Origin: an uncultured archaeon
GTDB lineage: Archaea; Thermoproteota; Nitrososphaeria; Nitrososphaerales; Nitrosopumilaceae
DNA: 7,042 nt
Assembly: GCA_937896495.1 (NCBI GenBank)
Contig: CALBNQ010000039.1
Location: forward strand, 1-7,042
Direction of reading: 5' to 3'
Made by a program: the position numbers and the translations under genes. Under the pieces are notes generated by a model. The model did not search any database and was not told where the DNA came from. It saw only the letters and a list, made by a program, of their open reading frames with translations. This document shows, one piece after another, positions 1 through 5,131 of the stretch (the stretch's first letter is position 1; each line of letters starts with the position of its first letter).

Positions 1-618
1 GTATCAATCATTGAAAAAAAAATGAATGAATCAATGCAGAAAATCATAGATAAATGCGATGTAGTCATAATTCCTGAAAATGGAAAAAGTGAAGATAATA
101 TTAAAAGAGTCGGACCAATTGTCAGACAGATTAATGAATCAAGGGAAAAACTCCGAGAAAAATTTTCATTTACAAAAAAAACTATTCTAATATCTGTTGG
201 AGGTACAAATGCAGGGTTATTTTTAATTGAAAAGTCATTAGAAGTTATTTCAACAATTAATCAAGACATAGAAACAATTCTAGTATCAGGTCCAACAATA
301 AATAAAAAATTTGAAAATGTAAAAAACATGGGATTTGTAAATAATTTACATGAATTAATTTTTGCAGCAGATGTAGTAATTTCTATGGCTGGAAAATCAA
401 CTATCGATGAAGCCAATACATATGGAACACCATCTATTTTCATTCCAATTAAAGGTCATTTTGAACAAGAAAATAATGCAGAAAAACAAGGATTTGTTTT
501 TGAAGACATTGAAAGATTAAAAGAATTGATTTTAGAAAAAATTGAGCAAAAACGAAATCAGGAAAAAACAGAAGGTGCAGTAAAAGCATCTAAAATCATT
601 AAAAAAATATTTTCATAA
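1..618 (+). CDS. MurG-like glycosyltransferase, C-terminal half (5' end outside window)
   Basis: The frame is open from base 1, so the first ATG at 22 is very probably internal and the gene begins upstream; 205 codons are visible. The protein looks like the C-terminal nucleotide-sugar-binding half of a GT-B glycosyltransferase of the GT28/MurG type. Counting from base 1, residues 60-70 form a beta strand and glycine turn (ILISVGGTNAG), like the opening of that domain. Residues 121-160 carry the family's donor-site pattern: AADVVISMAG, then STIDEANTYGTP, IFIPIKG and EQENNAE, matching the usual G-x-x-T-x-x-E, G-x-P, P, and Q-x-x-NA positions. Such enzymes transfer sugars from UDP donors to lipid or polyprenyl acceptors at the membrane. 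Archaea lack murein, so a role in surface glycan or glycolipid synthesis is more likely, but the acceptor cannot be read from the sequence. Fold call good, substrate unknown. Confidence 0.75.
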   Translation, partial: VSIIEKKMNESMQKIIDKCDVVIIPENGKSEDNIKRVGPIVRQINESREKLREKFSFTKKTILISVGGTNAGLFLIEKSLEVISTINQDIETILVSGPTINKKFENVKNMGFVNNLHELIFAADVVISMAGKSTIDEANTYGTPSIFIPIKGHFEQENNAEKQGFVFEDIERLKELILEKIEQKRNQEKTEGAVKASKIIKKIFS

Positions 619-628
619 AAATCAAATG

Positions 629-636
629 CTTAATAG
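629..636 (+). promoter_or_regulatory. Candidate TATA box for aspartate kinase
   Basis: CTTAATAG lies in the 45-base gap after the glycosyltransferase gene. Its centre is about 31 bases before the ATG at 664, so transcription would start a few bases ahead of the codon. This suggests the kinase can be transcribed on its own. The match to an archaeal TATA consensus is only moderate, and read-through from upstream is not excluded. Confidence 0.35.
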
Positions 637-663
637 AGAACAACAAAACTCTTACAAATTATC

Positions 664-2079
664 ATGGCTAATCTGATAGTCACAAAATTTGGAGGAAGTG
701 CACTAGGTCCAGATGGGGTAACTATTCCAGAAATTGTCGAACGAATAATGAATTTAAAGAAAAATTCAAAAATAATAGCAGTTTTTTCAGCTCCTCTAAC
801 TTTTCATAATGACAAAAAACGCTCATTAACTGATGTTGTTTTAGAGCAAGGGAAAAATGCAGAAAATGGGATTACACCAAATTTAGAAGTGGTGAAATTA
901 ACTTACCAAAAAATTCTAGAATTTGTAGATTCAGAAAATATGGAAGAGTGTAAGAAATCAATTGAATATCATATACAAATGGCACAAAAAGCTCTTGATG
1001 AGGCATTAAAAGCCAAAGAGTATGCAAATGAAATTCGTTCAAGATCACTTGCATTTTCAGGAGAAATTTTAATTTCGCATGTAATGAATTACATTCTAAG
1101 AAGTAATGGGATAAAAGCAGATGCGGTAAGTTTTGATCATTGGCCAATCATCACAGATGAAAATATAGAATCAACTAATTTTCTTACACCAGAATCACGT
1201 ACAAAAATGCAAAAAACAGAAGAATTAGTCAGCATAAACGAAGTAGTAACAATTGGTGGTTTTATTGGAAAAACAATAGAAAATGTAACTACAACATATG
1301 AAAGAGGTGGTTCTGATAGAACAGCAGCTGATCTTGCAATCTTATTTCACAAAAAATATGAAACAAGAGTAGATTTTGAAAAAGATAGTGCAGTTGTTTC
1401 TGCAGATCCAAAAATTGTTAACTCAGGATTAAGAGAAGTAAAAGAATTATCATATAATGAAGCTAGATTAGCAGGAATGTTTGGGATGAAAATTTTAGAT
1501 CCTATTGCAATCAAAGAAATTGTTGAGAATGGTGTAGATATGCCAATCACAATCACAAATATGAAAAGTCCAGAAAAAATTACAACCATAAAGAGAATTT
1601 TAGATAAACAAAAAGGTCATCCAATAAAAATAGTTACAGGAAAAGAAAATTGTTCTATTTTTAGAATTGAAACAACCAATATTCAAAAATTATTAACATC
1701 ATTAGAAAAAGACAAAAGGTATAGTGAATTCATCATTTTATCTCCATTTACAAAAGATGGTATAGAGTTTTCAAGAATTTTGTTTCTTGATGGTGATTAT
1801 GTTAAAAGAAATGAGAAGTATCTTTTAGGATTTGATTCACTTGCAACAATTACATACAATCGAGGTGTCATTACATTGATTGGTGATGAAATGTGGAGGG
1901 TACAACAAGTTGCATCCAGAACCAGTGCAAAAATTGGAGAATCTGGATTAAATATTTTAAACATGGATGCACAAGAAGAAACCTCAAGGATAATTATAGT
2001 GGTAGAGGATTCAGAAGATAATATTAAAAAAGCAATAATTGCAATACATCAAGAAATTTCAAAAATTAATTTCATTTAA
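664..2079 (+). CDS. lysC: Aspartate kinase (monofunctional, with C-terminal ACT domains)
   Basis: Catalyses ATP-dependent phosphorylation of L-aspartate to 4-aspartyl phosphate, the committed step toward lysine, threonine, methionine and the isoleucine precursor. The 471-residue length matches monofunctional archaeal aspartokinases. The amino-acid kinase domain spans about residues 3-300. Visible motifs are KFGGSALG (8-15, nucleotide/phosphate loop), FSGEILIS (131-138), ERGGSDRTAADLA (213-225, aspartate/ATP site) and SADPKIV (246-252). Two regulatory ACT-like segments follow, at about 325-380 and 400-465. The second begins GVITLIGDEM and contains SRTSAKIGESGLNILNMDAQE, typical of effector-binding ACT modules, so feedback inhibition by a pathway amino acid is expected; which one cannot be told. 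The ATG at 664 places KFGG at the normal distance from the N-terminus. There is no homoserine dehydrogenase fusion. The stop is followed by a convergent spacer, so this is the end of its transcription unit. Confidence 0.93.
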   Translation: MANLIVTKFGGSALGPDGVTIPEIVERIMNLKKNSKIIAVFSAPLTFHNDKKRSLTDVVLEQGKNAENGITPNLEVVKLTYQKILEFVDSENMEECKKSIEYHIQMAQKALDEALKAKEYANEIRSRSLAFSGEILISHVMNYILRSNGIKADAVSFDHWPIITDENIESTNFLTPESRTKMQKTEELVSINEVVTIGGFIGKTIENVTTTYERGGSDRTAADLAILFHKKYETRVDFEKDSAVVSADPKIVNSGLREVKELSYNEARLAGMFGMKILDPIAIKEIVENGVDMPITITNMKSPEKITTIKRILDKQKGHPIKIVTGKENCSIFRIETTNIQKLLTSLEKDKRYSEFIILSPFTKDGIEFSRILFLDGDYVKRNEKYLLGFDSLATITYNRGVITLIGDEMWRVQQVASRTSAKIGESGLNILNMDAQEETSRIIIVVEDSEDNIKKAIIAIHQEISKINFI

Positions 2080-2087
2080 TGAAAAAT

Positions 2088-2122
2088 ATGACGTTTTAGG
2101 TTTTTACACCTGAATATGTCAT
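2088..2122. repeat. Inverted repeat / hairpin after aspartate kinase
   Basis: Arms 2088-2101 and 2108-2122 pair over 14 positions with one G.T wobble, one T-T mismatch and one bulged G, closing on the six-base loop TTTTAC. It begins 8 bases after the aspartate kinase stop, in the spacer shared with the convergent small membrane protein gene. It could be a 3'-end structure for the kinase mRNA (stability or processing). Archaeal termination does not normally need a hairpin, and no long T tract follows, so a classic terminator is not claimed. Confidence 0.5.
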
Positions 2123-2231
2123 CAAGGGTTTATTCTTGGACCATTATCTAGATTTAGCCCGGCGTTACCCAAAACACGCGATAACAATACTTGATTTTTC
2201 TAGTATTTACAGATTAACTATATAGAAACAA
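2123..2231. other. Rest of convergent spacer: G+C-rich patch plus short hairpin
   Basis: The remaining spacer between two convergent genes has no credible open frame. Bases 2156-2183 are clearly richer in G+C than the surroundings (core AGCCCGGCGTTACCC, then ACACGCG). A short hairpin follows: AATACT at 2186-2191 pairs with AGTATT at 2202-2207 around a ten-base, T-rich loop. In AT-rich archaeal genomes a local G+C rise in a spacer can mark a structured RNA. However, no tRNA T-arm, no convincing C/D box pair and no known RNA family was recognised here. Confidence 0.3.
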
Positions 2232-2438
2232 TCAAACACGTTCAGCAATATACCAAAGAATTATTCCAACACCTAAAATGACATACCACTTGAAATTATT
2301 TTTATTCATAAAGATATTTGGAGAGGCTAGTTCGCCTTTAACAGTAGTTGACAAACGGATTTTTCTCATCTCAAATGCATTCCCAATTAGACCGATGATG
2401 AGTAAAATGATAGCCAAAAAGCCAATGATCCATTCCAT
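2232..2438 (-). CDS. Small two-helix membrane protein, unknown function
   Basis: A 68-residue protein on the minus strand starting at ATG 2438. Residues 3-20 (IIGFLAIILLIIGLIGNA region) and about 50-66 (WYVILGVGIILWYIA) are strongly hydrophobic and suit two transmembrane helices. Between them is a roughly 28-residue polar, lysine-rich loop (EMRKIRLSTTVKGELASPNIFMNKNNFK). The ends are short. A TATA-like element about 25 bases before the ATG supports this start. The coding pattern is good and the opposite-strand frame over the same bases is not convincing. The gene is divergent from ilvE and convergent with aspartate kinase, so context gives no functional hint. The family is not recognised; a conserved hypothetical membrane protein is the safest description. 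Confidence 0.7.
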   Translation of the reverse strand: MEWIIGFLAIILLIIGLIGNAFEMRKIRLSTTVKGELASPNIFMNKNNFKWYVILGVGIILWYIAERV

Positions 2439-2458
2439 AATGATGTTTAGGAATTGTC

Positions 2459-2467
2459 TATTATGTA
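2459..2467 (-). promoter_or_regulatory. Candidate TATA box for the small membrane protein
   Basis: On the minus strand the sequence reads TACATAATA, centred about 25 bases upstream of the ATG at 2438, the spacing expected for a leaderless archaeal transcript. It shares the 98-base divergent spacer with the ilvE promoter. Confidence 0.4.
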
Positions 2468-2505
2468 GTTTACAGAAAATATTAAAAATTCATTCAAAAA
2501 TAATT

Positions 2506-2513
2506 CTTTAAAT
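2506..2513 (+). promoter_or_regulatory. TATA box of ilvE (leaderless spacing)
   Basis: CTTTAAAT is centred 27 bases before the ilvE ATG at 2537, so the transcript should start at or next to the start codon. The same core occurs in mirror position before the SRPBCC gene (minus strand, 5059-5067), which strengthens the call. The stretch between box and ATG is pyrimidine-rich (GTTTTTTCCCTCTCCT) and contains no Shine-Dalgarno sequence. Confidence 0.65.
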
Positions 2514-2536
2514 GGGCAGAGTTTTTTCCCTCTCCT

Positions 2537-3451
2537 ATGAAAGAAACAGGTAAAATATGGATGAATGGGAAATTAGTGCCTTTTAAAGATGCAAAAGTTC
2601 ATGTTCTAACTCATGCATTACATTATTCAACATCAATTTTTGAAGGAATAAGATGTTACGATACACCAAATGGTTCTGCCATATTTAGACTACCAGAACA
2701 TGTTGATAGATTTTTCAAATCTGCAAAATTATATTCAATGAAAATGCAATTCTCAAAAAAAACAATTTCAGATGCAATCCTAAAAACTGTCAAAACAAGT
2801 AAACTCAAAGAATGTTACATTAGGCCACTAGCATACTACGGTTATGGGACAATGGGATTAACACCAACTCAAAATAAAGTAGATGTTTCAATTGCTTGTT
2901 GGGAATGGAAAATGGGAGAATCAAAAGCAGGTAAGTTTTCAGGAGCAAAATGTAAAGTTTCTAGTTGGACAAAAATTGATTCGAGATCTCAACCAATGCA
3001 AGCAAAAGCTGCATCAAATTATGCAAATGCAGCATTAGCAAGGATGGAAGCATTAGAAAATGGGTACGATGAGGCAATTATGTTAAATTCACAAGGAAAA
3101 GTTGCTGAAGGAAGTGCTGAAAATATATTCATAATTAAAGATGACATAATTCAAACACCACCACTTTCAGCTGGAGGGTTAGAAGGGATAACAAGAGATG
3201 CAGTGATACAGATTATTGAAGAGAATGGTGGATTTGTAATTGAAAGGAATCTTGAAAGAGATGATCTTTATACAGCTGATGAAATTTTCATGACAGGTAC
3301 TGCAGCTGAAGTGAAATCAGTAACACAAATTGATAAAGCAAAAATTGGCAATGGGAAAATGGGTACAATTACAAAGGCACTACAAAAATCATTTACAGAT
3401 GTTGTGATGGGGAAAGATGAAAGGTTTTTGCCATGGTTGACATTTGTTTAA
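2537..3451 (+). CDS. ilvE: Branched-chain amino acid aminotransferase (class IV, PLP)
   Basis: Transfers the amino group between glutamate and the 2-oxo acids of leucine, isoleucine and valine, the last step of their synthesis, in the cytoplasm. At 304 residues it has the usual IlvE length. It shows the fold-type IV signatures in order: HALHYSTSIFEGIRCY (26-41), HVDRFFKSAKLY (55-66), and the pyridoxal-phosphate lysine K157 in QAKAASNYANAALA. These are followed by GYDEAIMLNSQGKVAEGSAENIF (176-198, with the conserved glutamate E191), GGLEGITRDAVI (213-224) and the phosphate-loop segment TGTAAEV (253-259). Family members also include D-amino acid aminotransferase and aminodeoxychorismate lyase, but the EGIRCY and GYDEAI...VAEGSAENIF blocks and the length favour IlvE. 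The gene has its own promoter and appears monocistronic. The ATG at 2537 is supported by a TATA box 27 bases upstream. Confidence 0.93.
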   Translation: MKETGKIWMNGKLVPFKDAKVHVLTHALHYSTSIFEGIRCYDTPNGSAIFRLPEHVDRFFKSAKLYSMKMQFSKKTISDAILKTVKTSKLKECYIRPLAYYGYGTMGLTPTQNKVDVSIACWEWKMGESKAGKFSGAKCKVSSWTKIDSRSQPMQAKAASNYANAALARMEALENGYDEAIMLNSQGKVAEGSAENIFIIKDDIIQTPPLSAGGLEGITRDAVIQIIEENGGFVIERNLERDDLYTADEIFMTGTAAEVKSVTQIDKAKIGNGKMGTITKALQKSFTDVVMGKDERFLPWLTFV

Positions 3452-3462
3452 TTTTAGCCAAG

Positions 3463-3470
3463 TTTTTTAC
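3463..3470 (+). promoter_or_regulatory. T-rich element: ilvE terminator and/or TATA box of next small gene
   Basis: TTTTTTAC lies 12 bases after the ilvE stop. Six T residues suit an archaeal oligo-T terminator for ilvE. The same element is centred about 25 bases before the ATG at 3492, so it could also act as the TATA element of a leaderless transcript of the Cys-rich mini-protein. The two readings are not exclusive. Confidence 0.4.
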
Positions 3471-3491
3471 CCATAGAAATTAGTGAAGAAT

Positions 3492-3653
3492 ATGAATTCA
3501 TGTACACCTGGTGAAACCAATGAAATTTGTTGGTTTTGTAGAAAAAATCGTCATGAAGACTGTATGAAAGAAATTCCAACTCAAGGAAAGACAGAAGGAC
3601 CACATGATTGTACATTTGATACAAAACTCATTCCATGCAAATGTCAACACTAG
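3492..3653 (+). CDS. Cysteine-rich mini-protein (53 aa), putative metal-binding
   Basis: An ATG frame of 53 codons ending in TAG sits in the gap between ilvE and the methyltransferase. The protein has seven cysteines: C4, C13, C16 (CWFC), C24, C40, and C49/C51 in the tail PCKCQH. It also has histidines H21, H38 and H53. A CxxC pair, a nearby His/Cys and a second CxC cluster suggest zinc-ribbon-like or other metal binding. There is no signal peptide or membrane segment, and it is hydrophilic, so it should be cytoplasmic. This cysteine density is far above chance in an AT-rich non-coding gap, which is the main argument that the gene is real, together with a TATA-like element about 25 bases upstream. 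It lies 43 bases ahead of the methyltransferase on the same strand and may be co-transcribed with it. No family recognised. Confidence 0.72.
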   Translation: MNSCTPGETNEICWFCRKNRHEDCMKEIPTQGKTEGPHDCTFDTKLIPCKCQH

Positions 3654-3696
3654 TAAACAGAAATAGTAACAAATACAGCTCCAATTGAAAAACAAC

Positions 3697-4254
3697 ATGC
3701 AATATAATGAAGAATTTTGGGATAGATACGCAAATGAGAATGAATCAAGGTATAATGAAGAATTTTCAAAATATCTCAAAGATTTAACAAGATCTTTACC
3801 AGGTGTCCAGAGTATTTTAGAAATAGGTTGTGGAACAGGAATTGATTTAAGATTATTTCCTAAAACATTCCAATTACATGGAATAGATCTTAATGAACAT
3901 GCATTGGAAATTGCAAAAACGAAATTACCAAATGTAAAATTTCAAAAAGGCAATATTACTAAATTACCGTTTGAAGACTCCTCGATAGATTTTGTATTTA
4001 CTCATGGACTAATGAATTATTTAGAAAATGATATTTTAGAAAAAGGAATTGCAGAAATGTTCAGAATATCTAAAAAATGGATTATGCATTGCGAAAAATA
4101 TGAAGAAACAGAAAAACAGATTGATGAAAATCATAGATTTCGTAACATGGGAGAAAAATGGGAAAATTACAAAGTAAAATTTGTCAGTGATGTAAACTTA
4201 CATGAAGATTATGGAGAAGAGCAAACAAGATTTACTTTACTAAAAAAAATATAA
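3697..4254 (+). CDS. Class I SAM-dependent methyltransferase
   Basis: A 185-residue Rossmann-fold methyltransferase. From the ATG at 3697, motif I is SILEIGCGTGIDL (39-51), the SAM-ribose acidic position is D64 in LHGIDLNEHALEIAK, motif II is NITKLPFEDSSIDFVF (86-101), and a post-motif region reads THGLMNYLENDILEKGIAEMFRISKKWIMHCEKYEE. The N-terminal EFWDRYANENESRY and the THG...L...EM.RI.KKWI pattern loosely recall the small methylases associated with nonulosonic (pseudaminic) acid clusters, but the substrate cannot be assigned. A TTG four codons upstream (3685) would extend the frame. The ATG at 3697 is preferred because a weak TATA-like AAATAC at 3671-3676 is about 24 bases ahead of it and the upstream residues add nothing conserved. 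It follows the Cys-rich mini-protein and is convergent with the tRNA gene. Confidence 0.82.
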   Translation: MQYNEEFWDRYANENESRYNEEFSKYLKDLTRSLPGVQSILEIGCGTGIDLRLFPKTFQLHGIDLNEHALEIAKTKLPNVKFQKGNITKLPFEDSSIDFVFTHGLMNYLENDILEKGIAEMFRISKKWIMHCEKYEETEKQIDENHRFRNMGEKWENYKVKFVSDVNLHEDYGEEQTRFTLLKKI

Positions 4255-4263
4255 TGATATTTT

Positions 4264-4283
4264 AAAAAATATTTTCCAAAAAA
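4264..4283 (-). terminator. Two T6 tracts after the tRNA gene
   Basis: Read on the minus strand, runs of six T at 4283-4278 and 4269-4264 follow the tRNA 3' end (4300) by about 17 and 31 bases, with a shorter T4 at 4298-4295. Oligo-T runs are the usual archaeal termination signal. No hairpin is needed or obvious. Confidence 0.5.
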
Positions 4284-4299
4284 TTTACAGTATTAAAAG

Positions 4300-4373
4300 C
4301 GGGTCTAAAGGGATTCGGACCCTTGACAACCGGATTAAGAGTCCGGTGCGCTACCTGGCTGCGCCATAGACCC
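4300..4373 (-). tRNA. tRNA-Lys(CUU), with C at position 55
   Basis: A complete 74-base cloverleaf can be folded on the minus strand. The acceptor GGGTCTA pairs with TAGACCC, with discriminator G73. The D arm is GCGC/GCGC with loop AGCCAGGTA. The anticodon arm is CCGGA/TCCGG with loop CTCTTAA, giving anticodon CUU at 4339-4337, which reads the lysine codon AAG. The variable region is TTGTC. The T arm is AAGGG/CCCTT with loop TCCGAAT. There is no intron, and CCA is not encoded, so the nucleotidyltransferase must add it. G15-C48, G18G19, U33 and the G53-C61 pair are all normal. The one oddity is the T loop: the expected TTCGAAT is TCCGAAT, so position 55 (plus-strand base 4318) is C, not U, and cannot be pseudouridylated. 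A TATA-like GATTAATAAC lies about 29 bases upstream. Confidence 0.95.
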
Positions 4374-4397
4374 ACCGAAAATAATATGCCTAGAGTT

Positions 4398-4407
4398 GTT
4401 ATTAATC
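4398..4407 (-). promoter_or_regulatory. Candidate TATA box of tRNA-Lys
   Basis: On the minus strand GATTAATAAC ends about 25 bases before the first base of the mature tRNA (4373), the usual archaeal tRNA promoter position. It falls in the short gap after the SRPBCC gene, which is transcribed in the same direction, so the tRNA can be made independently of it. Confidence 0.45.
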
Positions 4408-4432
4408 TTAAGATTGTAAAATAAAGGAAAAA

Positions 4433-5035
4433 TTAGTTTTGTGCTTTAGCTTCAATTTCATTGTATTTTTCAATGATTGCAGTTAATGCAGTTGAAACTG
4501 GAACATCATTCATCTTTTTCTTTTCGACAAGAAGTTTTTGGTATGCGTCTAGTGTGATATACACAGGAATTGAACCATTTCCTTCTAGTAAACCTCTAAC
4601 ATTATAAAGTGCAGTTTCCATTCCACTTTCAGCAGATTTTGCAAATTTTGCTTTATCCATAATTGCTCCTAGAGGACCAAATGGCATTTCATAGTCTACT
4701 GACATGGTTACTTTAGTGAGAGTATCACCTAATGATTGAAATTCATTTGTGATTTGCCATCTCTTGAATGGACCTTTGATTTGTTTTGCAACAATTTTCT
4801 CATTTCTGACAAAATCGATTGTTTCACAATCCCACTCTAAACGTTTACCGCTAAAGTCGCCGATGATTCTAAATGTTGTGCCTACACCCATGCCTTCTTT
4901 GATATCCATAGGAATTACAGTCATTCCTACAATATCATTTTTGATTTGATCAGAAACATGTTCTGGTCTTGCAAAATATGTAAAGACATTTTCTACAGGT
5001 GTTTTGATTTCTATTGATTTTGAGACGAGAGTCAT
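4433..5035 (-). CDS. SRPBCC (START/CoxG-like) protein with C-terminal ribbon-helix-helix-like tail
   Basis: A 200-residue protein on the minus strand. Residues 2-150 read as an SRPBCC/polyketide-cyclase-like domain. The first strand runs into the family's signature (VSKSIEIKTPVENVFTYFARPEHVSDQ), then come alternating strands (GVGTTFRIIGDFSGKRLEWDCETIDFVRNEKIVAKQI), a late strand (LTKVTMSVDYEMPFGPLG), and a long final helix (DKAKFAKSAESGMETALYNVRGLLE). Such domains bind hydrophobic ligands in a deep cavity. After a short GNGS linker, residues 156-196 give a strand (IPVYITL), a helix (DAYQKLLVEKKKMND), a turn (VPVS) and a second helix (TALTAIIEKYNEIEAK), the layout of a ribbon-helix-helix dimerisation/DNA-binding unit. 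The frame stays open to an ATG at 5089, but a TATA box at 5059-5067 sits inside that extension, 28 bases before the ATG at 5035, so the shorter start is chosen. Ligand unknown. Confidence 0.8.
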   Translation of the reverse strand: MTLVSKSIEIKTPVENVFTYFARPEHVSDQIKNDIVGMTVIPMDIKEGMGVGTTFRIIGDFSGKRLEWDCETIDFVRNEKIVAKQIKGPFKRWQITNEFQSLGDTLTKVTMSVDYEMPFGPLGAIMDKAKFAKSAESGMETALYNVRGLLEGNGSIPVYITLDAYQKLLVEKKKMNDVPVSTALTAIIEKYNEIEAKAQN

Positions 5036-5058
5036 CGGATCAACTCTTGTCGATAAGG

Positions 5059-5067
5059 ATTTAAAGG
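5059..5067 (-). promoter_or_regulatory. TATA box of the SRPBCC gene; decides its start
   Basis: Minus-strand CCTTTAAAT is centred 28 bases upstream of the ATG at 5035, leaderless spacing with the same CTTTAAAT core as the ilvE promoter. Because it lies downstream of the alternative ATG at 5089, a transcript starting here could not encode the longer product. Confidence 0.6.
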
Positions 5068-5097
5068 TTTTGAAGATTTTCCTAGGCAAATTAACTT

Positions 5098-5107
5098 ACA
5101 ATATATT
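5098..5107 (+). promoter_or_regulatory. TATA box of the secreted anchored protein
   Basis: ACAATATATT, centred about 28-29 bases before the ATG at 5132, fits a leaderless promoter. An identical AATATATT recurs at 5124-5131, directly abutting the start codon. The two copies are 24 bases apart. Confidence 0.5.
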
Positions 5108-5117
5108 CATGATGAAT
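5105..5117. promoter_or_regulatory. 13-base inverted repeat overlapping the promoter (candidate operator)
   Basis: ATTCAT-G-ATGAAT is a perfect six-base inverted repeat with a one-base centre. It overlaps the 3' end of the TATA box and lies ahead of the expected start site of the gene at 5132. A dimeric repressor bound here would block promoter use. Function is inferred from position and symmetry only; short AT-rich palindromes also occur by chance. Confidence 0.3.
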
Positions 5118-5131
5118 CTAGGGAATATATT

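Noticed and set aside
872..1589. Minus-strand open frames opposite aspartate kinase
   Set aside because: The plus-strand kinase is unambiguous over these bases; the frames show only hydrophobic shadow composition.
2080..2130. Possible C/D box small RNA in the convergent spacer (minus-strand TTGATGA, plus-strand CTGA)
   Set aside because: The C-box-like motif lacks the required first purine, and no D box lies at a usable distance on the same strand.
2278..2511. A 77-codon plus-strand open frame opposite the small membrane protein
   Set aside because: It is antisense to the better-supported two-helix protein, has no domain-like character, and runs through the divergent promoter region into the ilvE promoter.
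3685..3696. TTG at 3685 as methyltransferase start
   Set aside because: An ATG four codons later has better spacing to an upstream TATA-like element, and the extra residues (K-N-N) add nothing conserved.
3498..3779. A 93-codon minus-strand open frame across the Cys-rich gene and methyltransferase start
   Set aside because: Its composition (many Phe, Ser, Cys, Leu) is what the complement of AT-rich coding DNA gives. It overlaps two supported plus-strand genes and has no promoter signal of its own.
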